From: Favolaschia claudopus
Lineage: Eukaryota; Basidiomycota; Agaricomycetes; Agaricales; Mycenaceae
Direction: 5' to 3'
Assembly (NCBI GenBank): GCA_037176885.1
Contig: JAWWNJ010000020.1
Coordinates: 1,984,001 to 2,048,000 of the forward strand
Length of the DNA stretch: 64,000 nt
Part shown: piece by piece, positions 1 to 10,385 of the stretch
Numbering within the stretch: the first letter of the stretch is position 1
Layout: every line of letters begins with the position of its first letter
Notes under the pieces: generated by a model
Told to the model about the DNA's origin: nothing
The model's database searches: none
What the model saw: the letters and a program-made list of their open reading frames with translations, nothing else
Made by a program: the position numbers and the translations under genes

Positions 1-19
1 AGAACCTACTATCTCGCAG

Positions 20-563
20 GACCAATTTTCGCTCTTCAAAGAACACCATGTGACGGGGACTCACGGTTACATCTTAGCACGTTCCGCTATATGGTTGGAT
101 GTTTAACTTGCTCATGATAGCTATAGGTCTATTCCATGTGTCATCGACAGTCTTTCGACTTGGTTCAAGTTCTTTACAAGAAAATCATGGAGTATACCGG
201 TCACGCTAGTATTGCAGTGGTGATCGTTGGCTGCAAAGCAGACCTTGAATCAAAGTGCGGCTCTTATGTTTTCCCTTTGCAGTACACTCCAACCCCCTAG
301 TCGTCAAATTGAGAGGGTGGATCTCGAAGGATGGGCGAAGTCGGTGGGAGCTCAGTGGATTGAAACTAGTGCAAAGACTGGCTCACATGTCGGTGAGTGA
401 TCTTCGATAAATATGTATAATGATAAGCAGCATCAGTTGACTATTATGAGCAGATGCCGCCTTTGAACTATGCTTGAGACAAATTAAAAGACAGGACGTC
501 GAGTTACATTTGGAATTCCAGCAAAACGCTAACAATCATGTCCAACGATGCGTGTTTATGTAG
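20..563 (+). CDS. Rheb-like small GTPase, 3' part (multi-exon)
   Basis: Coding pieces at 20-80, 127-254, 301-392 and 454-563 read as the second half of a Ras-superfamily GTPase. Visible are the G4 box as GCKADLE, the G5 box as ETSAKTG, the Rheb-type stretch RQSFDLVQ before G4, and a C-terminal farnesylation (CAAX) box CVFM followed by TAG at 561-563. Introns 255-300 (46 bp) and 393-453 (61 bp) have GT-AG ends and restore frame. The join between the first piece (ending about 80) and 127 is out of frame by one base as I read it, so that junction is unsure or damaged. G4 has Cys where NKxD normally has Asn. The 5' half lies left of the window. In fungi Rheb acts at membranes upstream of TORC1 and in amino-acid uptake; that role here is inferred from similarity only. 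Confidence 0.72.
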
Positions 564-785
564 CGCTGTAATTGGGATGCACGGCACCTTTGGCTCCGCC
601 ATACTCACTGCCATTCTGAAAAAAGGCTATCCCTCCGCCATTAACTATCAAAAGTTGCTTACCAATAGCCTTTTATGGAAGTCCCCCCTTGTATTGGGAA
701 TATTAAACTCCGATCGACCGGTCTGTCTATCGACAGCTTGCTTCATACATAGACAGACGGTCACCGCTCTACTGCTGATGATGTT

Positions 786-1156
786 TTGCGCACCAACACT
801 TCGTTCCTCGGTAGGCGAAGGGAGCGCTCGTCCCGCTCTTGTGGCTCTGCCGTCCATCTCTCGCCGCACCCCTCGCGTCACGCATCAAATGTATGCCCCT
901 GCTTCCGTAGTCCGAGCGCTCGCGCCTCCCGCTCCCAATGCCTCGCAATCGAGCTCACGCGACACCCCTCCCGTCACGCATCAAACCTATGCCCACCATT
1001 CTGTCGGCCAAGCGCCGCTCCCGTGGCTCTGCCGTCCAGCTCTCGCCGCATCCCTCCCGTCACGCATCATACTTATGCCCACCATTCTGTAGGCCAAGCT
1101 ATCGCGCCTCCCGCTCCCAAAGCCTCGCAATCGAGCTCACGCGACACCCTTGTTGA
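786..1156. repeat. Degenerate GC-rich tandem repeat
   Basis: A block with the core CGTCACGCATCA recurs at about 876, 973 and 1059, each followed by a variant of ATGCCC, and alternates with CTCGCAATCGAGCTCACGCGA at about 944 and 1122. Spacing is 86-97 bp. Overlapping open frames exist on both strands, but they only reflect the repeat's lack of stops. It lies directly downstream of the GTPase stop. Confidence 0.7.
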
Positions 1157-1183
1157 CACGTAGTCTCGTAAACAAGACTGGGA

Positions 1184-1218
1184 GCTCAGCCAAAGGCGAG
1201 CTTGCGAGCCTGGCTGAG
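1184..1218. other. Hairpin
   Basis: CTCAGCC at 1184-1190 pairs with GGCTGAG at 1212-1218. The rest of 1157-1446 holds no gene that I recognise. Confidence 0.4.
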
Positions 1219-1446
1219 TGTACGGCAAGCTAGACAAGAGCACGGCGGATCGTGCCGGGCCTGCCGACATAGCCACTGATCTCCTGATCACCTCCGCTCA
1301 TCGACGCGTCTGCTCTCAAGGCTTTTCTACGCGTCTTCCTCGCCCTCAGCTCAGCTTTTCATATCTTCTCTGTGTTCAGTATGACCACCACATCTCTTTG
1401 CGGCCTTCCACTTCCTCTTCCAGCCACTTTTGACTTCGCCGCCTAA

Positions 1447-2091
1447 ATGACGACACCACCAGAAGTTCCTGCGCCAGTTGGGATGAATCTCGCGCCTAAG
1501 AACGCTCGAAATCTTGTCATCGAACGCACTAATGAGACTAGCCTTGCCCTGACTCGCGCTTATCAAGACGCCGCTGCCTCGACTGCCGGTGTTGGCGCTC
1601 TTGATGTTGGCGCCCCCCTCCTTTCTCATTTCACTTACACCGACGAAGAAAAGTCTCTCCTCGTCGCATCGAAGGATGTTGTTGATTCTACGGGACCTCT
1701 TCCCGTGTATATGACTATATTCATCGCTACCGAGCGCATGAAGGCGGCTCGGGCTGATATGGATGAGAAGGCTAAGCGTGAGGCTGACCGTGTCGTCAGA
1801 GAGGCAGAGAAAGCCAAGGCAGCCCGTCCTATATTCGGGACGCAGCTCATGGCCAACCCGCGCATCGTTTCCGCTGTCGCAACTGGTGAGACCCCGATCC
1901 CCGACATCTTCCATGTTTCTCTTCACCATAAGATATATTTTCCTCTTCACTGGTGGAGCGACAAGATACTCCGACAAGCCTTCGACTTTCCTCACTCCAT
2001 CCCAACCACCACCATCACTGCCGTCCAAACCTCCACCCTGATAGCTCCGCCATCCGTCATGGTCGTAAACGTCGCCAAGGATAAAATGTAG
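1447..2091 (+). CDS. Hypothetical protein, 214 aa
   Basis: An uninterrupted ATG-to-TAG frame of 214 codons. The N-terminus is Pro/Ala-rich. A charged, probably helical segment (Lys/Glu/Ala-rich, about residues 98-125) sits in the middle, and the C-terminal third is Thr/Ile/Pro-rich. I recognise no domain. It ends just before a foldback element (2103) and may be a 3'-truncated first exon, since the last 60 residues differ in composition. A pyrimidine-rich leader precedes the ATG, as is common in fungal promoters. It could be a repeat-associated ORF rather than a host gene. Confidence 0.4.
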   Translation: MTTPPEVPAPVGMNLAPKNARNLVIERTNETSLALTRAYQDAAASTAGVGALDVGAPLLSHFTYTDEEKSLLVASKDVVDSTGPLPVYMTIFIATERMKAARADMDEKAKREADRVVREAEKAKAARPIFGTQLMANPRIVSAVATGETPIPDIFHVSLHHKIYFPLHWWSDKILRQAFDFPHSIPTTTITAVQTSTLIAPPSVMVVNVAKDKM

Positions 2092-2102
2092 TGATAAATA
2101 TA

Positions 2103-2585
2103 TGATACTACTGTACTGCTTAGAACACTCAGCTATATATTGTGCCCTGACAATGCATCAATAACAGAGTTTCTGATTATTGCCATATCTGGAAAGACTC
2201 AATGTATCCTCAGCAAAGAAGTGTCATAATAGGATGAAAGTACTTGAGAACCCTCCTAGTTTTCACTTTTGTCGAATGGAATTGACCCTCATTTGAGCTC
2301 ACAACAACCGCTCAGAGTTGGCTATTTTCACGCAAAATAGCTGAAAATGCAGAGAAAATAGCTAAAATGACCTACTTCGAGCGGCCGTTGTGAGCTCAAA
2401 TGACGATCAATTCCAGTCAATCAAAGTTAGCATTGTTTTTCAAGTACTTTTATCCTATTATGACACTTTTTTGCTGAGGGTACATTGTGTTTTTCCGGAT
2501 ATGGCAAAAATCGGAGGCCATCCATTATTGATGCATTCTCAGTGCATGATATATTGCTGAGTGTTCTAAGAGGTACAGAAGTATC
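2103..2585. mobile_element. Foldback/MITE element, 483 bp
   Basis: The two halves are imperfect inverted copies along almost their full length. The left end TGATACTACTGTACTGCTTA matches the inverse of the right end up to 2585, and the centre (about 2300-2400) is also palindromic around GAGCTCACAAC and GTTGTGAGCTC. There is no ORF. No clean target duplication could be fixed. Confidence 0.75.
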
Positions 2586-2811
2586 ACATACCCATCTCTA
2601 CATCTTATTTGAGGTCATTCGGTGAAGTATACATCGAGACTTTTACCAAAAAGCCACGGCAATTTCTATTTGCCACCACTGTACAGTCACATATGTCCGG
2701 CCTGATGATCAAGTCATCAGCCGTATCTTGGGGATGTCCGAGTGGCTGTACTAGGTCACCTTACACACAAAATCCACCCCCGATTTGCCATCCTCATATT
2801 AGGGACCCAGT

Positions 2812-3361
2812 TAAGGCTCCAACCATTTAGTTTCCGTTTGCGAACTTTGGCAAATCAAACGGAAACGGTTAGGAAACAGTTTATAACTGTTTAAAACTGT
2901 TATAAACGGATGAATTTCCAGGGTGTCAAATTGGGCGTACCTAGAGGTGAGTCGGCATGTTTTGTTTCCCTGCTTCTTGCGTTTATCAGCCCAGCAACCC
3001 CTAGTTATCCTTATATGAGACCTGACCCAATATGAGACCCCAAATCCGCGCCCAGAAGTCGTCCAGTTTCCTCATTTGGACAAAGGTTGAGCATCCCAAT
3101 CTGCAAGTAACGAGCTATCATCATGATCAGGGAGCAGAGACTGGTCTATGGAACTGTGTCAAACCTTTGTGGTGGAACCACCAGTGAATTTTACTACCAT
3201 TTGCAAAATTCTGTGTACTGAAAGGCAGTTTATCCAGCTCAACCGTTTGAACCGTTTACAAACAGTTTCCAAACTGTTTACGACTTCGAGCAAATTAAAT
3301 GGAAACGAAAACGGATATTACCGTTTACAAACGTTTGCAAACGGAAATGGTTGGAGCCTTA
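2812..3361. mobile_element. hAT-type MITE, 550 bp, with 8-bp target duplication
   Basis: Terminal inverted repeats TAAGGCTCCAACCA (left) and TGGTTGGAGCCTTA (right) bound the element. The 8 bases GACCCAGT stand directly outside both ends (2804-2811 and 3362-3369). Eight-base duplications are the hallmark of hAT transposition. Internally the sequence is rich in GTTTAAACGGT-like words on both strands. It encodes nothing. A decayed hAT transposase lies about 9.5 kb to the right, but I cannot show that it mobilised this element. Confidence 0.88.
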
Positions 3362-3369
3362 GACCCAGT

Positions 3370-3966
3370 GTATAGTGTAGACAGACTGTTTTGGTACCAA
3401 TAGTCAATGTTCACTGGGCTGTAAGTTGCGGAAGTACCCCAGCAAGGAAATTTATGCTTGCTCAAGGCATGCCGCAAATCAATAGTTACAAAGTGAATCA
3501 TTTGTGCGTTAACATGCAAAGCATTATTTCAGGGAAGCCTGGAGTTAGTATACAGCCTTTGATGTGCTCAATACCGCTGCTCTCTGACTTTCAGCAGAAT
3601 CCATCATCAGATTTTTGAGAAAGACCTGCTTTTAAACCGGGTGCCCAATTAGGAAGGAGCTTCTCGTTTCTTTGTAGTTTGCAGGGCAACTACTGATTCA
3701 GGGAAACTTAAAGTCAGATAGACTATTGAGATAGGGTGAAGCTAAGCATCCAGAAAGAATTGGGCCAACTCATCATCAGAATATTTAGAAGGACACTGGG
3801 TATGGGCAATGCCCCGTCACCCGGTGACATCCATCATTCCCATCCCAATTTAGAAGTCCCGCCAAATGGCTGTCGCATTTTCGCCCAAAACACATCTCAA
3901 TAAGTAGATAGATGACGCCCATCGGACTTTTTGCCACTAGACTTGATTTCGGATTTTATTTGTAAT
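3370..3966. other. Intergenic, nothing recognised
   Basis: Short open frames only, with no coding signal, hairpin or repeat that I could support. Confidence 0.3.
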
Positions 3967-5155
3967 CACTGTGCCAAGGGAAGGTTTTGAAATTCATGAT
4001 GTTGTTCAGGACCTTGTGTTAGGTATTTCGTCGTCATTTGTGTTGAATTTCATGATCTTTCGTCGGATTTCATGACGAAACGTTACGATCCGGGGTCCTG
4101 AAATTCCTAACGACTGTGGGCCCGTTCCTAACGTTTTTTCCTGACATTTTGTCATGATCTTCGCAATGATTCGTCCGGAAGTACCACCGAAGCGCTAGCC
4201 AGCTATCCCGATGCTTTACTTCTTATGAAACTGCACGGAAGAGGTATGAAACAGGATATATTTCAAGTACTGGACAATACAGTTGCAGTACTATAATGAT
4301 ACTCTGACCTTCAAAATCTCGCCACCGTCACGATCAGCCGTACTGTAACAGCTTGCGTGGCTCGGAAACACACTACGGAGAATGAAAAAGAGGTAGAGAA
4401 GGGAAGCAACTCACCGGGTTAGACAGATCACTGAATGCTCTGTCGTCGTCAAAGAGCTAAACTACGGGAAAGAGCGCGTTAATGAGCTGCAATACACTCT
4501 CGCAGTATCACTTACCATGATAGCCTGCCCAACCACTTCATCCCGGGTCATCCTTCGCCACCCCTTACTCCATTGAGAGTCTTGCGCACTGCAGAGAGAT
4601 CTAGCTCGATACGACGGTGTGGATTGAGCCTAGAGGGCGGACCGGCGGTGACGTAGGGAAGGAGGCGTGGTGGTCGTGAGGGTCCGTGTTACAGCAGAGT
4701 GTGTTGACGAGAATGACGGCGGCGGCGGCGGCGCTCTACGATGGCGACTTGGAGGGAGGTCATGGTGGGGGGAGACAAGAAGCGTCGTGAGCGGCCGCAG
4801 CATATGTGTGCTGCGGATGTGGAGCAATGCTGTAAGTGACGTCATCGACTCGGCAGCTCGGCCACAGGACTTGAACAAAAATTTGCTGGTTTTTCGAGGC
4901 CGAAATTCATGATGTTTCGTCGTGAATGCAGGTTCAAGATTTTTATGTCACTTTTTGAAAGAGAATCATATGCATTATCCTGGAATGTGGTCCACAGTTG
5001 AATATGAGTGCGGTACCACACCTTGTAACTCTTAGTAGTTTTGGAGCATCATGAAACCAGTCTTGAAATTCATGACGCGTATTCTAACGAAACGTCAGGA
5101 ATCTTGAATTTCAAGACGATGATCTTGAATTTCATGACAAATACTTCTCACAGTG
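3967..5155. mobile_element. CACTA-like non-autonomous element, 1189 bp
   Basis: The ends are CACTGTGCC at 3967 and an inverted CACAGTG at 5149-5155, flanked by AAT on both sides (3964-3966, 5156-5158), a 3-bp duplication as expected for CACTA/EnSpm elements. Multiple subterminal copies of GAAATTCATGA or its inverse lie near 3995, 4047, 4068, 4905, 5070 and 5130, resembling transposase-binding subterminal repeats. The inner part (4250-4880) is unrelated GC-rich sequence that could be captured DNA; it contains no convincing gene. A 735-bp relative is at 39027-39761. Confidence 0.75.
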
Positions 5156-5489
5156 AATGGTAGGAGGAATTTTCAATTTTCGCTCTAGTTCCGGAGATGA
5201 AACGCAAGGAGAGTTCAACATGGTCATGTGCCTTGTTTCTGTCTCAATCTTTCGCGTCAATCGTCGGATTGCTGCATATTTGCTGCTTGGTAGAGTTATT
5301 GAATGCTTTTTGTACATATGTCTATAGTGCCGCCAAATGTGTTATTGCGCTAAAAGTCTACCGATACTGAGTTCTGATAACCCAAAGGTCCCGAACACTC
5401 TGTCAACTTTAATCCTTACACCGTATGAAAGCAAAATTATATTCGGAGCAACGCTGTAATGTAGTCTATTGGAACGAAAGCATGCCGGA

Positions 5490-6853
5490 TTAGTTGTATT
5501 CATCATCGATACCTGGCAATGCTGCGAGCCCGTTACGGCCGTGAAGCGCGTCCGATTTCTCCACCACATCGTTCAGCAAGGTCTCGAAGGCAGAACGGCT
5601 GGTAGGTTCGCCGAATTTGACTTGGCCGGTAGAAGCCAATGCCGGAAAAACAAAGTCATTTCCAGTCAGGGAGCGCCTTAATAAACCTTCCATGTGGACT
5701 TTCCATGCCTTAACGTGAGTGTAGCAGTCGATTTCTGGATGCACTTTATTGAATTGGACCATATATATTGGGCGTGAACTCCGAAATGGAGCTCGCTGCA
5801 CCGTGACTCCGCCCGAAGACGAAGGAGCCGAGGCAGCCCCTGCGCAACTAAAGAATTTTGAACTGCGAGGTGATTAGAGCCCAAGTTAAAAGAAAGTCGA
5901 TTCCACGTGCCTTTGGTCGGGTCTTTATTAGTTTTACGGAAAATGAGGGAGAATTCGTGGTATGGAATCCCGGTCTTCGAGCGTAAGTCCATCTTTACAT
6001 CTTTGAACTAAAGGTTAACCAGTTCATCGTTACTTGTATGCAAATCAAATCCTGAACTTACGCAGCATCGAAATGTACTCACCGGGTCCAAAGTGTAAAT
6101 GCTGTAGAGGCAAATGCCTTAAAATACAAGCGCTGTGTAACAGTGAACGCTTTGGCACCTTCATCGCTGTCTAGGTAAGCCATAATGACCTTCAGATCAG
6201 CGGGAAGCATGGGCAGAGCTTGAGTCGCAGTGCCCGTCCGGCTATGACGGTTCTTGAGCGACTCGTAGTACGTCTTGAAGCCGCTTTGAAAAACGGGATT
6301 CCCCTCCCATTTCTGAGTATGCGAGTTATACTTCCAAAAATCACCCTGACATCCGCATACCCTGTGCAAAGTCGACGAAAATCATTGACAATCTCAATGA
6401 TGCAAGTGACTTACCGCTCGAAATAATCCTTGAAAGCAGAGCGAATTCCTTCTGCAGAGGCGAAGCTTCGCTCCAAGTGCTCGCATTTATATGCATTGAG
6501 AGCACGCAATGCCAACGGGGTATGTTCTCCTATAACATCGAATGCATCTGCCGAATTTCGTCGTCCAAACGGCCCTCGGAAGTCCACTCTTCAAGCCATT
6601 TCTTCCCGCTTTTGACGTAGTTTGCATAGCCGTTCGTTGTCTGCTGACTGTGTTTGAGAAGGGAGGTGGATGAGGGCCGCGCAGCCGCCGCCGCCGACTC
6701 CGCAGGTGCAGCTTTAGACTGGCGGGTTTTCTTTGGTCCAGTCTTTTTTACAGACGCTTTAGTTGCCGATTTTGTAGCCCCAGATTTCGCAGACTTTGTG
6801 GCCAGGGTCGAAGATGCTTTCGTTTGAGACCGGAGGGTACGGGTGGGGCCCAT
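5490..6853 (-). pseudogene. Crypton-like tyrosine recombinase gene, broken
   Basis: Read on the minus strand: a basic Ala/Lys/Ser-rich N-terminus from the ATG at 6853, then segments that I recall from a fungal phage-integrase-like family (GDFWKYN, WEGNPVF, YYESLKNR, LYFKAFASTAF, GIPYHEFSLIFRKTNKDPTK, CYTHVKAW, FGEPTSR). Exons are about 6853-6540, 6540-6422, 6369-6079, 5992-5900 and 5750-5490. Damage: a one-base frame change near 6540; about 140 bp of foreign sequence at 5755-5890 between NKDPTK and CYTHV; and the protein stops after the NGL region, before the part that in this family carries the catalytic HxxR and Tyr. The family assignment rests on remembered motif strings, not a search. It is non-functional as it stands. 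Confidence 0.6.
5765..5852. repeat. Short hairpin repeat (copy 1 of 4)
   Basis: The pattern TTGGGC-TGAACTCCGAAA, then GGAGCTCGC and GAGCCGAGGCAGCCC, also occurs at 41650-41735, and a diverged form at 58476-58557 and 58837-58918. It starts and ends with GGGC/GCCC, giving a foldback. Two of the copies lie in or beside tyrosine-recombinase/DIRS-type sequences. Confidence 0.55.
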
Positions 6854-7069
6854 ATTGATGCAAGCAGAGTTGTGCTGGACCAATTAGGGCCTTCTTAAGT
6901 AATATTTTCAAAAAGTACATGGCCGACGTTGAATCACACAGTTCGAAAGTGTTACTGGAAAGCGGTTCAACTTGAAGGGTTGCGTTCACACGGTTCAAGC
7001 CGGCGCTTGCCTCATTGGGAAGTGCTTAAATTTAACACTTCGGTTCTCTAAATTTCCCCGGACTATGAC

Positions 7070-8107
7070 CTACATAGCAGCATAAGATTTCTGGGAAACA
7101 ACAGGTACAGCTAAATGTCCATGTTCAGAGTCATTGGAATCAGATTCAGACTCTGTAGTAGCAGAGGCATTTGCCTTGTCACGGCGCTTTCTAGGTCTCG
7201 CTTTCTCAGACTTCTGCTTGTCATTCTTCTTGGAGTCCTTTGATCCCTGCGCTAGATTCTTCAACTGATAGCAGTTATGGGATTTGTTTTGTCCATGTAT
7301 AAGGCAATGTTTATCGCCCTTGGCAGATGGTTTTCCTTTGCCAGGGTTTGTGGATTTAGCAGCTAGAGCAGTGTCGTCGCTGTCCTCACTCTTTGGCAGT
7401 TTACCAAGAGTGATCAGGCGAGCACGAGCTTTATCCCAAGTTATGCCTGTACCAAGAGAGGACACAATGTTCCCTTTAATGCCTGTGCAGTAGCTATCAT
7501 CTGGTAGAGTGCTGAGCAGAATGAGAGGCTGAAGCTCTGGGGGAAATGGAAATTCCAGGCGTGCAAGCCTATCAAAACAGGTCTTGATAGCAGCTACATG
7601 AGAAAGAATTTTGTTGCGATCCATAAACTCTGGTTCGCCTTCAATAACGAGCTTGGTGCTAAAAAGTTCTGCTAGACCACCCATTGCGGAATCGGCACGA
7701 TTTTCTGCTTCAAAGCGCTGGCGCAGTTTAGCCCAGAGAAGTCCAGCATTAGATTCGTTGACATACTCTGTGCGCAGTTCTGCTGAAAGAACCTTCTGAA
7801 TGACACCTAAAGCACGGCTATTACTTTCACCAGGGGTATCCTTGAAAGCTACGCCAGCAACAGGAGCTGTGGCAGGCAGAGGAGTAACAGCAGCAGCAGC
7901 AACAGTGGCATCAGCTGCATTTGCAGCGAGGATAACGAATTCAAGCAGAGTGTAGACTCCCTGTAGGCGCAGTTCCACTGTAGCATTAACATGAAAAATT
8001 GGCCAGTCTTCTGCTCCGGGAAGCTCAGAAGAAGCCGAGTTTGCCGCAGTTGACATTGTGTGAGAAGTCCGAGGTGAGATAACCAGAGTCCGAGGGAATT
8101 TCGGCAA
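7070..8107 (-). pseudogene. Copia-type Gag, 3'-truncated element
   Basis: A 345-codon frame; the likely start is the Met in SHTMSTAAN (about 8056). The middle matches the Copia Gag (UBN2-type) pattern: LWAKLRQRFEAEN, a helix with DRNKILSHVAAIKTCFDRLA, then LLSTLPDDS. It is followed by a CCHC-like knuckle, CLIHGQNKSHNC, and a basic Lys/Arg/Ser tail. The frame ends at 7070 where a protease would begin in a full Gag-Pol; nothing of protease, integrase or RT follows down to 6884. Gag would package RNA in cytoplasmic particles; this copy lacks pol and can only be non-autonomous. Confidence 0.8.
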
Positions 8108-8505
8108 CAGGTCGCGTGATTGATTGATTGATACAAGTCTGTGCTTGTGATGCTTCGAGCAGCTTCGAGCTCTGATGAGCGAGCAGGTGAGTCTTCCAAT
8201 AGGTACGTCTTCAGAGAGCTAGCGCTCGGTGGCCCATAACCTAACAGATTTGCTTCGGATCTCTCGCCCATCTTTCGCGTGTTTTTCTCGTTCTAACAGT
8301 ATTTTTTGACCCGCCTTGGGTTTCGTTCGGCCTCGTTGTCCCCAATAAAAGTGTTGGATTCTGCGGTCTGGAGGCCTCCAAATTATAATTTACTCTTGCG
8401 CGGATCGACACTCGTCGCTGATACTCTAAATTTCGCACCGAGAATCTTCCCACTTTGAGGTCAGCTTTACTCTAAGGACTCGGGTCCGGGGACCTGATTC
8501 AGATT
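8108..8505 (-). other. Leader / probable 5' LTR remnant of the Copia element
   Basis: The 400 bp upstream of the gag (minus strand) have no coding signal. They include TGATTGATTGATAC-like short repeats close to the gag start and would be the place for LTR and primer site. I could not fix LTR ends because there is no second copy in the window. Confidence 0.35.
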
Positions 8506-8513
8506 GACTTCAG

Positions 8514-9099
8514 ATGCCAATATCGGCGTGTGGAACCGACGGAGCTATATCTATGCGATGGCAGTTTGACTCCTGTGATATTATAGCCAAGATGTGCTTG
8601 TTTCTTGCATTTGCCTTCTGTTTCCTCTGGAGCACAATTATATCCGTGTGTGCGATCATTCTCAGCGTAACCTCTTGTAAGAGTAAACTTTCTACTGGAC
8701 TAACTACGCTACAAGTGACTCCCGTAGTTGCTAAGTTCGGCACCTTTGCCACCCAAGTGGCCCTTAGTCTGGAAATAGCAGTATGCCTGCTTCTTATCGG
8801 AATATCAACGATTGGGTGAGTCAATAATAATTAGCATCGCTCGGTTCTGATGGCTTGCACATAGAACGATGTTCATTATGAAAAGCATGAACGCATTGAA
8901 GCGAGAGTCGTTCAATGCTTTTCGAAACCTACTTTGCGTCCATTTTGCTATAAGCCTCTGTGTGGGAATCAGATTTCTGGTAGTCCTGTTTCATGAGAGG
9001 CTTGGCGCCCAACTGAAAGCCATTGCTATGACGTTTTCGCTTATTGGATGGCTTTTGGAATCTGGTTTGGTCACCACAATTTTTATTTTAACAAACTGA
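8514..9099 (+). CDS. Small multi-pass membrane protein (two exons)
   Basis: ATG at 8514; exon 1 ends at 8815; the intron 8816-8864 (49 bp) has GTGAGT and CACATAG ends; exon 2 ends with the TGA at 9097-9099. Splicing keeps frame and gives about 178 residues with four hydrophobic segments, roughly residues 22-50, 77-108, 116-140 and 150-178. The last segment ends the protein. The layout resembles part of the many 7TM proteins of mushrooms (DUF6533/6534 type), so it may be the C-terminal part of a longer gene cut off by the Copia element on its left. Function unknown; I claim only an integral membrane protein. Confidence 0.55.
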
Positions 9100-9508
9100 G
9101 TGTGCGTTGTTTGTGATAGGTGCAATCTTAGTTCTTGCCTGAAGCCCAAAAGGGATTGAGAAAGAAGAAGATACAGTCGTTAACGGGGAAGGGCAATGGA
9201 TAGCGTTCCCGGCTGATTTCCCGATGGAAAGCGCACCAAAAGTGGTGGTTTTTTGTGCCAGGGTAGCAGGCCTCGTGAAAGTTCAAAGTAGGTAGGACTT
9301 CATTAAAAGTTAAAGGAATTCGTAGCGCCGCGAAAGAAGAACCACAAGGAGGTCTTGAGCGGAGGTGTTTTGCAAATAACAGTTGTATTGCTGGTTATAT
9401 AGCAGCAAACAATGATGCGATTTGGAAGACTCTACGTATACCTGTCTTTGATGTCCATGAATGGTGGATTTGAAACTCGCGCCGGGAACTTTGTCACAAA
9501 TGTGAGTA

Positions 9509-9951
9509 CAGTCGTCCGACTCGTCACTGTCCTAACCCATACCTCTGATAACCCATACTCAGCTGTAACCCATACTTTTTTTGGCCCCACCAAGTTGGTT
9601 TGCCGTGAAATGGAGGCCATAACCCATAACTCTCTCATACCCTATAATCCATACCTTCTGTGAAGGTCATAACCCATAAAATTTCTATATCGGGCCCTTC
9701 AACCGGCATGGTTTGAGATGATTTCTGCAAAATTGTAAGGTGCACCGAAATCACGCATATTTACGCCAAATCCGAGTTGATGGGCCATTTTACCACTGTT
9801 CATGTGCACGATCATGGATGAGGTAAGTGTTCCCGCGCCCCATATATAGTAATATCTCACGGAAAACGTGACCTAACACTGCCTCTGATCTCCTTTGAAC
9901 TGTGATAACCCATACTTTGCCGAGGGCTATGGGTAATGACAGTGACGACTG
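9509..9951. mobile_element. MITE with TA target duplication, 443 bp
   Basis: The ends are CAGTCGTC (left) and GACGACTG (right), flanked by TA on both sides (9507-9508, 9952-9953), as for Tc1/mariner-derived MITEs. The left repeat carries a 6-base insertion relative to the right; after it both arms read GTCACTGTC and then ACCCATA. The word TAACCCATA is repeated at least six times in the left half. There is no coding capacity. Confidence 0.75.
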
Positions 9952-10344
9952 TATACTTGTGACCCGAACTCTGATTTGGTGCGCATTTTAAGCCCGCTTC
10001 AGGCGCGTTGTTCCGCGTCTGTCAGTAGTGCGTCAAGTCTGGCAGCCTCTTCATGGTTCTTGTATGGCTCACTCTCCTGATTTGTGTATTTTTCAGACTC
10101 ACTCGTAAAGCCAGGGCTGAGAACACGTCTAACCGAGTGGCACACATCACCGGGTGTGACGGTGTTCGTCACGACAAACCTGGAAGGAAGAACAACAGCA
10201 ATACAATTCGGATTGTTCATCCCATCAGGCTCTTACATATAAGATAAGTTAGCATCGCTATATAAGTCTAACAGTCCACCTAACTTCAACCTCTACATTA
10301 CTTATCGTATACGTAAAAAAATCAAGAATCCACAAGAGAATCCA

Positions 10345-10385
10345 CGCAAGCTCCCCCTCCTGTAGGCCGGGCACCGGCATACACA
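10345..10385. repeat. Short dispersed repeat shared with 38848-38890
   Basis: The phrase CAAGCTCCCCCTCCTGTA, followed by GGCCGG and CCGGCATACA, is nearly the same at 38848, where it abuts a Copia LTR-like stretch. It may mark an LTR fragment. Confidence 0.4.

Noticed and set aside
8510..8824. Minus-strand frame opposite the membrane protein
   Set aside because: The plus strand has a consistent splice and hydrophobic segments; the opposite frame shows no pattern.
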